Positions 54,917 to 63,915 of a stretch of 64,000 nt of DNA are shown here, one piece after another. The stretch covers positions 3,100,001 to 3,164,000 of the forward strand of contig NZ_CP051626.1 in NCBI RefSeq assembly GCF_012844365.1. Reading direction: 5' to 3'. Positions within the stretch are counted from its first letter, which is position 1. The number at the start of each line of letters is the position of its first letter. A program made the translations under genes and the position numbers. Under the pieces are notes generated by a model. That model did no database searches. It was not told where the DNA came from and was given only the letters and a program-made list of their open reading frames with translations. Origin of the DNA: Brevibacterium sp. 'Marine' (GTDB taxonomy: Bacteria; Actinomycetota; Actinomycetes; Actinomycetales; Brevibacteriaceae).

Positions 54917-56631
54917 TATTCGGTCTCCTCCACGAACTTCGGGAACACCGGTTCGGGTTTCGGCAGGGGCGTGCCCGGCTCGAGCGGGAACTCGACGGCC
55001 GCGAACGACCGGGGATCCGCCTCGGCGGCGGCGATGCCATCGGCAGCGGCCTCGGCGACGTTCGGCGCCAGGGCGGCCGAAGCGTAGGCGGCACCGGCGG
55101 CGACACCGATGCCCGCACCCGCGGACACGGCACCCATCGCCTCGGCGCCGGATCCGGAATCGACGGCGGTCGGCAGGACCTTCGCACCGGCCTCACCGCT
55201 GCCGGCGGGCACACCGAGGAGGTCGAGGATCTTGCCCGCGGAATCGGGCATGACCGGCTGGATGAGGATGGAGATGATGCGTACGACCTCGATCGTCACC
55301 CACAGCACGGTGGCCATGCGATCGGGGTCGGTCTTCTTCAGCTTCCACGGCTCCTGCGCGGAGAAGTAGCGGTTGGCCTCGGACAGCACCTTCCAGCAGG
55401 CCTCGACGTAGAGGTGGAGAGCCTGGGTGTCGACGTGGCGTCGGGCGGTCTCCGGTACGGCGCGGGCGAGGGCGAGGAGCTTCTCGTCCGCCTCACTGAG
55501 AACGCCTGGCTGCGGCACCTGGGCATCGCAGTTCTTCTGGATCATCGACAGCGAACGCTGGGCGAGGTTGCCGTATTCGTTGGCGAGGTCGGAGTTCTTG
55601 CGGGTGATGATCGAGTCCTTCGTGTACGAGCCGTCGTGGCCGTAGGAGAACTCGCGGAAGAGGAAGAAGCGCAGGGTGTCCAGGCCGAAGGCGTCGACAA
55701 GGTCGAGCGGGTCGACGACGTTGCCGACGGACTTCGACATCTTCTCTCCGGAGTTGAAGAGGAAGCCGTGAGCGTGGACGCGCTTGGGCAGCTCGATGCC
55801 GGCGCTCATGAGGAACGCGGGCCAGTAGACCGAGTGGAAGCGGATGATGTCCTTGCCGATGATGTGGACGTCGGCGGGCCACCACTTCGCGAACTTCTCG
55901 TCGTCGTCCGGGAAGCCGGCGGCGGTGATGTAGTTCGTCAGGGCGTCGATCCACACGTACATCACGTGCTTGTCGTTGCCGGGCACGGGCACGCCCCAGT
56001 CGAAGGTGGTGCGGGAGACGGAGAGGTCCTTGAGCCCGGAGGAGACGAAGGAGGCGATCTCGTTGCGGCGGGAGTCGGGACCGATGAACTCGGGGTGGTT
56101 CTTGTACAGCTCGAGCAGCTTGTCCTGGTACTTCGAGAGGCGGAAGAAGTAGGACTCCTCTTCGGTCCAGGTCACCTCGGTGCGGGTTTCCTTGGACAGG
56201 CGGACACCGTCGACGACCTCGGTCTCGTCGTCGGTGTAGAAGGCCTCGTCGCGCACGGAGTACCAGCCGGAGTACGTGTCGAGGTAGATGTCGCCGGCCT
56301 CTTCGAGCTTGCGCCAGATGGCCTGCGACGCGGTGTAGTGGTCGTCGTCGGTGGTGCGGATGAACCGGTCGAAGGTCGAGCCGAGGGCGAGCTGGGTGTC
56401 GCGGAAGTTCTTCGCGTTGTCGTCAGCGAGTTCCTTGGGGGTGATGCCGAGCTTGTTCGCCGCCTGCAGCATCTTCAGTCCGTGCTCGTCCGTGCCGGTG
56501 CAGAAGAACACATCATGATTGTCCAGTCGCTTGAACCGGGCGATCGTGTCGGCCGCAATGTACTCATAGGCATGCCCGATGTGAATGGCCCCATTGGGGT
56601 AGGCAATCGCTGTCGTCAAGTAGTAACCCAT
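54916..56631 (-). CDS. metG: Methionyl-tRNA synthetase
   Basis: 571-residue class-I synthetase. Motifs: [31 protein letters not shown] (HIGH at 17-20), [41 protein letters not shown], and [21 protein letters not shown] (KMSKS). The connective peptide lacks the CxxC zinc knuckles of the E. coli form ([13 protein letters not shown] instead), as in some other actinobacterial enzymes. The C-terminal region contains an alanine/glycine-rich insertion (about 490-545: [46 protein letters not shown]), absent from the core enzyme. No C-terminal tRNA-binding EMAP domain. Confidence 0.97.
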   Translation of the reverse strand: MGYYLTTAIAYPNGAIHIGHAYEYIAADTIARFKRLDNHDVFFCTGTDEHGLKMLQAANKLGITPKELADDNAKNFRDTQLALGSTFDRFIRTTDDDHYTASQAIWRKLEEAGDIYLDTYSGWYSVRDEAFYTDDETEVVDGVRLSKETRTEVTWTEEESYFFRLSKYQDKLLELYKNHPEFIGPDSRRNEIASFVSSGLKDLSVSRTTFDWGVPVPGNDKHVMYVWIDALTNYITAAGFPDDDEKFAKWWPADVHIIGKDIIRFHSVYWPAFLMSAGIELPKRVHAHGFLFNSGEKMSKSVGNVVDPLDLVDAFGLDTLRFFLFREFSYGHDGSYTKDSIITRKNSDLANEYGNLAQRSLSMIQKNCDAQVPQPGVLSEADEKLLALARAVPETARRHVDTQALHLYVEACWKVLSEANRYFSAQEPWKLKKTDPDRMATVLWVTIEVVRIISILIQPVMPDSAGKILDLLGVPAGSGEAGAKVLPTAVDSGSGAEAMGAVSAGAGIGVAAGAAYASAALAPNVAEAAADGIAAAEADPRSFAAVEFPLEPGTPLPKPEPVFPKFVEETE

Positions 56632-57090
56632 AGGGAACTCAGTCTAAGGGACGCGGTGCGACGGGCGCGCATGGGTCCGCTGGCGGTGAGCGGGTGGGTG
56701 CGCGGTGCGGGTGGGTGTGGCACCGTCAACGGGTGGAGGCTTGACGTTGCGGGAACACGGCGCAGGCGGATGGCAGGTGCGGGAAAGTGTGTGGAGGGCT
56801 CGGAGTGGATGCGCCGTAGGGCGCGTGGGCGCTTTCCAGCGCTGCCCGTATCCGCGGCGGAATGACCGTCTGCGGCCTTGAACTGAGTTCGGCCTCCAGA
56901 TGGCATGAACCCACCTCCGCCGTCGGTTAGGTACAGGTTTCTTAGAACTGCCCACTGAACAACCTGTGCAATTCAAAGACACGAGTGCTTTCCGCAGCTC
57001 TTGTCTTCCACACTGTTCGTGCCAGGAGCGGATCCACTCGTTTTCCCATTGACCACAGTGCAAAGCCTTCTGGAGTTGCCGGCATCTGCA
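56632..57090. other. Gene-free region upstream of metG
   Basis: 459-bp gap between the metG start and the stop of the AbiEi-like gene. The half near metG is GC-rich with G-rich runs (near 56680-56730). From about 56930 the composition becomes less GC-rich, like the adjacent AbiEi-like gene, suggesting a boundary of acquired DNA. No convincing coding frame, repeat or RNA gene seen; it must hold the metG promoter. Confidence 0.5.
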
Positions 57091-58194
57091 CTACTTCAGA
57101 GTCGGTTTGCCTCGATAATCCAAGAGCTGCGGGGACTGTGCGAACAGCTTCGTCTCAAACCGCTTCAAGTTCATGACGTCGCCGAACTCCAAATGCACGA
57201 TTCGGAAGCCCATGTTCAACAACTCGTTCTGCTGGCGACCTTCATGCTTGATTCGCTCGCCACCGAAGTCGGCGTATTTCTGACCTCCGTCGAATGCGAG
57301 CACAGTGTTGGTCGGCCGATGCAGGAAATCGAGTCTCGCAAGAAGGTCACCGTCGCGTCCGACGTTCCACTGCTGAGTGAAGTCGTGCAGACCCGTCTGG
57401 TGAAGCGCGAAGGATGTCCGGCTCTCTGCGTAGTTCTCCGACAGCGGACTGATGATCGTCAGTATTCGCAGGGCGCACTCCCTCCCCTGGCGAAGTCGCA
57501 TCGCTGCTGGAACAAAATCACGAGCCACGATCTCTCTGCCGATCTTATGCATGCGCCGCGGATTGTTCTTGCCGATCTGTGAATCGCCGGATTCTTTCTC
57601 AACCTGCGTGCGCAATCCGCCTTCCAACGCGGCCATGCCGTCGGCCGGTCCACTCTCTGTAATCATGTCCAGTCCGGAGCGGACCGATGTGAAGGCCCTG
57701 ACCCCGTGGATCGTGCACACGTCCTCGGAGCTGAACTGTCGCCGCCGCCTGATGATCTCAGGGCTGCGTGAAGCCGCGGAGGGATTCGACACAGTTATCC
57801 GATCCAACTCGGCTTCGTACAACGGCGGCTCGTGAAGAATCGCGGCCGAGGCTCCGCTGACAGCGTCTGCAGCCCGGAAGTGGCGATAATGCACGATTTT
57901 CAGACGCGCCATGTGTTCCTCGAACCGGTAGTCAGCTGCCCGGCCGGCCGCTGTCGTCGTACGAAAATACTCGACCCAGTCTTCATCATTGATCAATTTC
58001 GCCACCGACCGGTGTTTGCTCTCAGTACAGGCACGGACGATCGAATAGGTTCCACGTGACAACTTCAGCAGGCAACAGTTCACAGCACTGGAGATGGCTG
58101 CATGGGTCATCCCGACTGCTCTGAGGGTTCTGTAGTCGACGACGTTGTACCTGTCCAGATATTCAAGTGTCATCTGCTGATCGTGCGGCTTCAC
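57091..58194 (-). CDS. AbiEi/DUF559-like protein, solitary
   Basis: 367-residue protein similar to actinobacterial 'AbiEi antitoxin-like / DUF559' proteins. The N-terminus resembles an antitoxin winged helix (EYLDRYNVVDYRTLRAVGMTHAAISSAVNCCLLKLSRGTYSIV). The middle (AADAVSGASAAILHE, CTIHGVRAFTSVRSGLDMITESGPADGMAALEGGLR) is an AbiEi-like segment. The C-terminus (FDFTQQWNVGRDGDLLARLDFLHRPTNTVLAFDGGQKYADF... GFRIVHLEFGDVMNLKRFETKL) resembles a Vsr/DUF559 endonuclease fold with the D-x(n)-D/E-F-D pattern. No AbiEii toxin gene is next to it. Base composition is less GC-rich than neighbours. Start is GTG 58194 or ATG 58173. Confidence 0.7.
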   Translation of the reverse strand: MKPHDQQMTLEYLDRYNVVDYRTLRAVGMTHAAISSAVNCCLLKLSRGTYSIVRACTESKHRSVAKLINDEDWVEYFRTTTAAGRAADYRFEEHMARLKIVHYRHFRAADAVSGASAAILHEPPLYEAELDRITVSNPSAASRSPEIIRRRRQFSSEDVCTIHGVRAFTSVRSGLDMITESGPADGMAALEGGLRTQVEKESGDSQIGKNNPRRMHKIGREIVARDFVPAAMRLRQGRECALRILTIISPLSENYAESRTSFALHQTGLHDFTQQWNVGRDGDLLARLDFLHRPTNTVLAFDGGQKYADFGGERIKHEGRQQNELLNMGFRIVHLEFGDVMNLKRFETKLFAQSPQLLDYRGKPTLK

Positions 58195-58591
58195 CGCGGT
58201 CTAGTCACTAGGTTGAATCACTGCCTGTGGATAGATTCGCACCGTCCACAGGAAATTACGTCGAAGTCGTCGACCCTTCCTACCCCAAACAGGTGAGGAT
58301 CTAACCGATACCGATAACGACTCACCGCGACAATCTCTCAGCATTTGCGCAAGCCTGACGCCGTTTTCGATACAGGTGTTTCCAAAGTGCCCAGGTTTCT
58401 CCATGTGCAATTCAGAGCAGGGTGTACCGAACTTCTCAACAAGGTGGAGCGTGCGAGTGCATCCTTCTGCGGTAAGCATGCAGAACACTACTCAGGCATC
58501 CAGTGACCCGTGGACGGCATCCCGGGGGATCATCTGCCACAGGCGCTCAGCAGCACCTCCGCCCGAACAGTCCCGCCCCGCGCAAAGTTCT
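58195..58591. other. Gene-free region between AbiEi-like gene and rsmI
   Basis: 397-bp gap, less GC-rich than the genome around it. It has a palindrome CTAGTcACTAG (58201-58211) directly upstream of the AbiEi-like start and a CCTGTGG/CCACAGG dyad (58224-58230, 58246-58252). These could be autoregulatory sites, since antitoxin-type HTH proteins usually bind their own promoters. No further gene supported. Confidence 0.5.
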
Positions 58592-59695
58592 TCACTCGCG
58601 GTGGAGCCAGGCCTCGTAGACGTCGCGCTTGGACAGGCCGAACTTCTTCGCCACCTGCCCAGCCGCATCTTTGGCGCGCACTCCGGAGTCGACCAGCGCG
58701 CTGACCTCGCCGAGGTGGTCCTCCGGAGCCGTTTCGACCGCGGTGGCACCGGCGAGCACAAGGGTCAGTTCCCCGCGCAGTCCCCCGGCGGCCTGATCAC
58801 GCAGGGAACCGACGGTTCCGCGCAGAGTCTCCTCGTAGGTCTTCGTCAGTTCGCGGCTGATGGCCATGGGCCGGTCGATGCCGATGATCTCGGCGAAGTC
58901 GTCCATCGCATCGGCGATCCGGTGCGGGCTTTCGAAGAACACCATCGTCCGCTTCTCCGCCTTGAGTTCGGTCAGCAGGGTCTTGCGCTGCCCGGACTTG
59001 CGCGGCAGGAACCCTTCGAAGCTGAACCGATCGCTCGGCAGTCCCGAGACCGCGAGCGCCATGAGCACCGCGGACGGGCCCGGCGTCGACGTGATCGGAA
59101 GTCCCGCCTCGGCGCAGGCCCTGACCACGCGGTAGCCGGGGTCGGAGACGGCGGGCATTCCCGCGTCGGAGAGCAGAACAACGGTCTCACCGGCGGTGAT
59201 GATGTCGACGAGTTCGGGGGCGCGGTGGCCCTCGTTGTGGTCGAAGACGCTGATGACCCGTTTCGTATGAGTGAGATCGAGCCGCTGCGCCAGCGACAGG
59301 AACCGACGCGTGTCCTCGGCGGCGATGACATCGGCCGTTTCGATGGCCTCCCGCATCCGCGGGCTCGCGTCACCGAGGTTGCCGATCGGAGTCCCGACCA
59401 GGATCAGTCGACCGCCGGTGAGGTTCGGACCGGAGCTCAGCCCGGCGGGGTCGGTCTGATCGGTCAGGTCGGGCGGGGCCGCCTCGGCGGGGTCGGTCTG
59501 ATCGGTCTGGTCGGGCGGGGCCGCCTCGGCGTGGTCTGTGTGGTCGATGTCATCGGACGGCGCCGCCTCGGCGAGGTCGTCGGCTCGGTGGTCGGCGGCC
59601 TCGGTGGGGTTGTCGTCGTTTCGGTGGTCGGCGGCCTCGGCGGGTTCCTCGTTCGAGGAGAACTCACGATCGGGAATCGTGGAATCCTCGGTCAC
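58592..59695 (-). CDS. rsmI: 16S rRNA (cytidine(1402)-2'-O)-methyltransferase
   Basis: 367-residue SAM-dependent methyltransferase (TP_methylase fold) modifying C1402 in the ribosomal decoding centre. The catalytic part starts at about residue 94: GRLILVGTPIGNLGDASPRMREAIETADVIAAEDTRRFLSL, VISVFDHNEGHRAPELVDII, VVLLSDAGMPAVSDPGYRVVRACAEAGLPITSTPGPSAVLMALAVSGLPSDRFSFEGFLPRK. The first 90 residues are an acidic repeat-rich extension (AEAAP/TDQTD units) encoded by several CCGAGGCGG copies. GTG start within a GTGA overlap with the DUF4190 gene. Divergent from pmt, as in other actinobacteria, though three DUF4190 genes intervene. Confidence 0.95.
   Translation of the reverse strand: MTEDSTIPDREFSSNEEPAEAADHRNDDNPTEAADHRADDLAEAAPSDDIDHTDHAEAAPPDQTDQTDPAEAAPPDLTDQTDPAGLSSGPNLTGGRLILVGTPIGNLGDASPRMREAIETADVIAAEDTRRFLSLAQRLDLTHTKRVISVFDHNEGHRAPELVDIITAGETVVLLSDAGMPAVSDPGYRVVRACAEAGLPITSTPGPSAVLMALAVSGLPSDRFSFEGFLPRKSGQRKTLLTELKAEKRTMVFFESPHRIADAMDDFAEIIGIDRPMAISRELTKTYEETLRGTVGSLRDQAAGGLRGELTLVLAGATAVETAPEDHLGEVSALVDSGVRAKDAAGQVAKKFGLSKRDVYEAWLHRE
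59463..59660. repeat. Degenerate tandem repeats encoding the RsmI N-terminus
   Basis: Units of about 40 bp carrying CCGCCTCGGCG (59479, 59521, 59563) alternate with GGTCTGATCGGT / GTCGTCGG-like spacers, with weaker GCGGCCTCGG units near 59599 and 59634. Together they encode repeated AEAAPPD..TD/ AEAADHR stretches. Repeat expansion of the dispersed motif is the simplest explanation. Confidence 0.75.
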
Positions 59696-60123
59696 GAAGC
59701 GCCTTCAGCCGCGAAGAGCACGGCGAACAACCCGACGTAGAGGAGGATCATGAAGACCCAGAAGAGGACCCACAGCGCGGTGCCGATGTAGCCGACCCAC
59801 AGGGCCGCGATCGCCATGCCGTCGCCGCGCTCTCCGCGTTCGCGGATCTGTTTGCGGGCGATGTGGCCCATGATGATGCCGGCGATGCCGCCGATGAAGA
59901 CGGACGAGATGAAGCCGAAGATCGAGGCGCACATGCCGACGATGGCCAGCACATTCGTCGGCGGAAGCGGCTGGTACACGTAGCCGGGTCCGCCGGCGTA
60001 CTGCGCATTGGCAGCGGAGGCGCTGTTCTGACTGTACGACTGGGCACCGTATGAGCCGCCGGCGCTCGACTGGGGCTGCTGGTAGTACATGTCCGGGTTG
60101 TTCCAGTTGTTCTGGCTGCTCAT
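59692..60123 (-). CDS. DUF4190 membrane protein, copy 1
   Basis: 143-residue protein: a Gln/Asn/Tyr/Ser-rich N-terminal 50 residues (NNWNNPDMYYQQPQSSAGGSYGAQSYSQNSAS), then PTNVLAIVGMCASIFGFISSVFIGGIAGIIMGHIARKQIRERGERGDGMAIAALWVGYIGTALWVLFWVFMILLYVGLF. The latter is a DUF4190 domain: two helices, a GHIARxQI-RERG-EG-G cytoplasmic loop and a second hairpin. Function unknown. It overlaps rsmI by 4 nt and is the third of three DUF4190 genes in a row on this strand. Confidence 0.85.
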   Translation of the reverse strand: MSSQNNWNNPDMYYQQPQSSAGGSYGAQSYSQNSASAANAQYAGGPGYVYQPLPPTNVLAIVGMCASIFGFISSVFIGGIAGIIMGHIARKQIRERGERGDGMAIAALWVGYIGTALWVLFWVFMILLYVGLFAVLFAAEGAS

Positions 60124-60218
60124 GGCGAAGTCTCCTTGTGGTTGCCTTCAACGGTACAGAGTCGTCGGTGGCGGCAAAAGGCGGGGCGGTTACAGGTCAG
60201 TCACAGTTGGCGGGGCGG

Positions 60219-60698
60219 TCAGCTGACGGTTCCTCCTCCGGCGGCGATCGCTGCGCCGACCATGAGCGCGATGACGCCGAAGTAGACCAGCCAGAATCCG
60301 ACCCAGAAGAGCACGCTCAGGTAGCTCAGCCACAGCCCGGCCACGGCCATCCCGTTGCCGCGTTCTCCGCGGGATTTGATCTGCGAGCGGGCGACGTGGC
60401 CGAAGATGATGCCGACGATGCCGAGGAAGAAGAACGAGGAGATGAACGAGATGAGGCCGAGCACCAGCGCGACGATCGACGAGGAGTTCGTCGGCGCCAC
60501 CTGCTGGTAGACGACGACCGGTGCCCCGTTCCCGTAGGTCACCGGCGCCTGGACCAGGGCCGGCGAATGGACCGGTGCGGAAACACGAGCCGGTGCGGGC
60601 GTGCGGACCGCGACGGGTGCGTGGGCCGCTGCGGGTGCGTGGGCCGAACCGTTCGACCCGGTGTAGGTGGTCCCGAGGGGCAGTACGCGAGTGTTCAT
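60219..60698 (-). CDS. DUF4190 membrane protein, copy 2
   Basis: 159-residue paralogue with a Pro/Ala/Val-rich N-terminus (APAAAHAPVAVRTPAPARVSAPVHSP...) and a DUF4190 domain: TNSSSIVALVLGLISFISSFFFLGIVGIIFGHVARSQIKSRGERGNGMAVAGLWLSYLSVLFWVGFWLVYFGVIALMV. Start at ATG 60696-60698; upstream sequence in frame looks non-coding. The three copies differ most in their extracytoplasmic or N-terminal disordered tails. Confidence 0.82.
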   Translation of the reverse strand: MNTRVLPLGTTYTGSNGSAHAPAAAHAPVAVRTPAPARVSAPVHSPALVQAPVTYGNGAPVVVYQQVAPTNSSSIVALVLGLISFISSFFFLGIVGIIFGHVARSQIKSRGERGNGMAVAGLWLSYLSVLFWVGFWLVYFGVIALMVGAAIAAGGGTVS

Positions 60699-60990
60699 GT
60701 CCGTTCCGTTCCGCTGGCTGTCGTTGATCGTCAGGGCTGTTTCGGGCCGTGATCGTCGGATGTCCCGATGTCTGAGATCAACGCTACCCACCTGCGACGA
60801 GCGCGGTGGCCGAATCGTGTTGCAGTCCTGCACCACAGGTTGCAGAATCCCCTCGCCGAGGCGGCCCGACCGCCCCGGACCCGCGTGAACTCAGGGTGCA
60901 CGGAGTGTCCCGGGTGGACGGCCCCAAGTCAGACGAGGCGGTCCCGTGCCCGCATGACCTCGGCGGTCGTCCGCGGTCACGTCCGGCGGC

Positions 60991-61752
60991 TCAGTAGCTG
61001 CTCATCATGCCCAAGAAGCCGATGCCCAGGATGCCGATCATGATGATCGCCATGATGAGCCCGAGGGCGATGGTCACGTAGCCGATGATGAGCCCGGCGA
61101 TCGCCTGCCCACGGCCGTCTTCGCCGGTGTTCTTGATCTGGTTGAGGCCGATGTGGCCGAAGATCACGGCGAGCACCGGTGCGATCCATAGGAGCATCGC
61201 GATGATGCTGAAGATGACGCCGATGAACGGAATCATCGACAGCAGACCGCAGACGAATCCGCCGCCGATTCCGGTGATGCCCATCCACATCGACCACACG
61301 GCCATCTTGTTGGGTGCGGGCCGGACGAAGACCGGCTGCGCACCGTAGGTCATCGGCTGACTGTACGCGCCGGGCTGGCTGTAGGCGCCCGGCTGGCTGT
61401 AGGCGCCCGGCTGGCTGTAGGCGCCTGACTGCCCGTACGCGTTCTGCTGACCGTAGGCGCCGGACTGTCCATAGGAGTTCTGCTGCCCATAAGGCTGTGC
61501 CTGCGAGTAGTGCCCCTGCGAATACTGACCCGCATCGGACCCGTACTGTCCTGAACCGGACCCATACTGGCCCGCTTCGGAACCGTACTGACCTGCACCA
61601 GATCCGTACTGTCCCGCGCCGGAACCGTACTGGCCCGACTGCCCCTGCCCGTACTGCGGCTGGGACCCGTAGTTGTTGTTGAACTGCTGCGAGCCGACCT
61701 GGGGAGGATCGCTCGGGCGGTAGTTGGGGTTATTCGACACGTTGTGCACCAT
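60991..61752 (-). CDS. DUF4190 membrane protein with Tyr/Gln/Gly/Ser repeat tail, copy 3
   Basis: 253-residue protein. Residues 1-140 are a low-complexity tail of tandem units: GQYGSGA/GQYGSEA/GQYGSDA (about six), then YGQQNSYGQSGAYGQQNAYGQSGAYSQP and GAYSQP repeated four times. It resembles prion-like, phase-separating sequences. The membrane part follows (MAVWSMWMGITGIGGGFVCGLLSMIPFIGVIFSIIAMLLWIAPVLAVIFGHIGLNQIKNTGEDGRGQAIAGLIIGYVTIALGLIMAIIMIGILGIGFLGMM), a DUF4190 domain with one extra helix. Divergent from pmt by 175 bp. Confidence 0.85.
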   Translation of the reverse strand: MVHNVSNNPNYRPSDPPQVGSQQFNNNYGSQPQYGQGQSGQYGSGAGQYGSGAGQYGSEAGQYGSGSGQYGSDAGQYSQGHYSQAQPYGQQNSYGQSGAYGQQNAYGQSGAYSQPGAYSQPGAYSQPGAYSQPMTYGAQPVFVRPAPNKMAVWSMWMGITGIGGGFVCGLLSMIPFIGVIFSIIAMLLWIAPVLAVIFGHIGLNQIKNTGEDGRGQAIAGLIIGYVTIALGLIMAIIMIGILGIGFLGMMSSY

Positions 61753-61927
61753 TCGCTCTGACTCCGGCTGTCTCCCACTACTCTAGTGATGCACGTCGGC
61801 GAATGCCCAAGAATCCTGCTCAAGGTGCCGAACCTCATGCTGTGGCGACTCACCCCCTCAACAACCGCTGGCGTTCCTGCGGGTCGCATGAGAGCCCCGC
61901 CCGCCGAGATCTCTAAACTGGACTCCG

Positions 61928-63844
61928 ATGACACACACCGCAGACTCCCCGGCCCCCACCAGGCGCATCGCCCGCGAGCGCCTGGCGAGGAAACGCGAAA
62001 AGGTGCGTGCCGGTGCCGCTGCGATGCGCCGCGAAACCTTCCACGCCGGCATGTGGGCCACCCGCGCACCGCTGTGGATGTGGCCCGCACTGCTCGTCAT
62101 CACCGGAATCGGTGCGGCCCTGCGCTTCTTCCGCCTCGACTTCCCGCACCGCCTGATCTTCGACGAGACCTACTACGTCAAGGACGGCTACTCGGTCTTC
62201 AACTTCGGCTACGAACGCTCCTGGCCCGAGAACGCCGACGACTCCTTCAACGCCGGCGACCCCAGCGTCATCGAGCCCACTCCCGAATACGTCGTACACC
62301 CGCCCCTGGGCAAATGGCTCATCGGGTGGGGCATCGACCTCTTCGGCGCCGACGACTCATTCGGCTGGCGCTTCACCGTGGCGATCATCGGCACCCTGAC
62401 GATCTTCCTCCTCGGCGTCATCGCGTGGAAGCTCTTCCGCTCGGCATTCTTCGCCTGCGTCGCCGCCGGCCTGCTCGCCATCGACGGCGAGCACTTCGTC
62501 CACTCTCGCACGAGCCTGCTCGACATCGTGCTCATGGCCTTCGTCCTCCTCGCCTTCTTCTTCATCCTCCTCGACCGCGAGCAGGTGACGAAGCGCCTGG
62601 CCACCTGGACCCAGCGCACCGCGGAGATCGACAGCTTCGCACCGGCCCTCCCACAGCAGAATCCAGATCCCCTCGCCGAGGCGGCTGCCACTCCCCCACC
62701 GACCCCCACCGAGGCGGCCGTCTCCACCCCATCCTCCCCATCCGAGGTTCCCCGAACCTTCCCGACCGAACTCAGCGAGTCGATCTCTGCCGTCCCCTTC
62801 ACCGAGGCGGCCCCGCCCACCGCAGCCACCCAACGTCGGCCTCGGACCAGGTCAAGGGACGTGATCAACTTCGGGCCCCGCCTCGGCGCGCGTCCCTGGA
62901 TCTTCGCGGCGGGGATCAGCCTCGGCCTGGCTACGGGAGTGAAGTGGTCGGGTCTGTATGCGCTGGCGGTGTTCGGGATTCTGCTCGTGCTGTGGGACGT
63001 GCATTCGCGGTCTCGGGCCGGGGTCGTACATCCGTGGCTGGGGATGCTCATCCGCGACAGCATCCCATCGTTCTTCAAGCTCGTGCCGATCGCGCTCGTG
63101 ACCTATGTGGCGTGCTGGACCGGGTGGATCCGGTCGGACGATGCGTGGGACAGGCAGTGGGCTGCGGAGAATTTCGGTTGGTGGAGTGCGCTGCCGAAGT
63201 GGTTGGACTGGCTGCCGTCGTTGGCGCACTACCACTACACGGCGTACTCGTTCCACGTCGGCCTGGACTCGGAACATCCGTACATGTCGAACCCGTGGGG
63301 TTGGATCGTGCAGTGGCGGCCGACGTCGTTCTACTACGAGTCCTACGACAAGGGCGATATGGGGTGCACGGTCGCGAAGTGCTCGTCGGCGATCACTTCG
63401 GTGGGCAACCCTGTGATCTGGGGCTTGGCCGCGTTGGCTGTGCTCGTCTGCCTCGTCGTGTGGATCATCCGCCGAGACGTCCGCCCGGCCGTCATCCTCG
63501 CCGGCCTCGCCGCGACTTGGCTGCCGTGGTTCGCCTACCAGGAGCGGACGATCTTCACCTTCTACACCATCGTCATGGTGCCGTTCGTCGTGTTGGCCGT
63601 GACGTACTGTCTGACCCTGGTGTGGGGTCGGGTGCCTGCGGGCGGTGGACAGGTGGCCGCTGCCCCTTCGAAGAAGCAACGATTCGCCCGGATCTCGGCG
63701 GCACTGTTCGCCAGACGATTGAGCGTCGGCATCTTCCTTGTCGCAGCGATCCTCGCATTCGCCTACTTCTGGCCCATCTACACCGGCGAAGTCATCCCGT
63801 TCTCGGCCTGGAACAACCGCATGTGGAACATCACCTGGCGCTGA
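61928..63844 (+). CDS. pmt: Dolichyl-phosphate-mannose-protein (polyprenyl-P-mannose) mannosyltransferase
   Basis: 638-residue GT39 membrane enzyme that O-mannosylates exported proteins from polyprenyl-phosphate-mannose. Catalytic first loop RLDFPHRLIFDETYYVKDGYSVFNFGYE with the DE pair (about residues 77-78), HPPLGKWLIGWGIDLFGADDSFGWRFTVAIIGTLTIFLLGVIAWKLFRSAFFACVAAGLLAIDGEHFVHSRTSLLDIVLMAFVLLAFF, and later the C-terminal hydrophobic domain with WxSP-like substitutions. A cytoplasmic or loop linker at about 240-310 (PLAEAAATPPPTPTEAAVSTPSSPSE... TEAAPP) contains three CCGAGGCGG copies (62676, 62709, 62802). About ten membrane helices. Confidence 0.93.
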   Translation: MTHTADSPAPTRRIARERLARKREKVRAGAAAMRRETFHAGMWATRAPLWMWPALLVITGIGAALRFFRLDFPHRLIFDETYYVKDGYSVFNFGYERSWPENADDSFNAGDPSVIEPTPEYVVHPPLGKWLIGWGIDLFGADDSFGWRFTVAIIGTLTIFLLGVIAWKLFRSAFFACVAAGLLAIDGEHFVHSRTSLLDIVLMAFVLLAFFFILLDREQVTKRLATWTQRTAEIDSFAPALPQQNPDPLAEAAATPPPTPTEAAVSTPSSPSEVPRTFPTELSESISAVPFTEAAPPTAATQRRPRTRSRDVINFGPRLGARPWIFAAGISLGLATGVKWSGLYALAVFGILLVLWDVHSRSRAGVVHPWLGMLIRDSIPSFFKLVPIALVTYVACWTGWIRSDDAWDRQWAAENFGWWSALPKWLDWLPSLAHYHYTAYSFHVGLDSEHPYMSNPWGWIVQWRPTSFYYESYDKGDMGCTVAKCSSAITSVGNPVIWGLAALAVLVCLVVWIIRRDVRPAVILAGLAATWLPWFAYQERTIFTFYTIVMVPFVVLAVTYCLTLVWGRVPAGGGQVAAAPSKKQRFARISAALFARRLSVGIFLVAAILAFAYFWPIYTGEVIPFSAWNNRMWNITWR

Positions 63845-63915
63845 GCCGTCGGCGTCAGCGTGCACCTGTGCCCCGCACTGGCTCCGTCGAATCACGCCGC
63901 TGTCGGCTTCGCACA

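Noticed and set aside
58201-58488. 95-residue minus-strand frame upstream of the AbiEi-like gene
   Set aside because: No ribosome site or recognisable domain, and it lies in the probable promoter region of the AbiEi-like gene.
59463-61680. Repeat blocks in rsmI and the DUF4190 gene as possible CRISPR or structural DNA array
   Set aside because: They are in-frame degenerate protein repeats, with no regular spacers.
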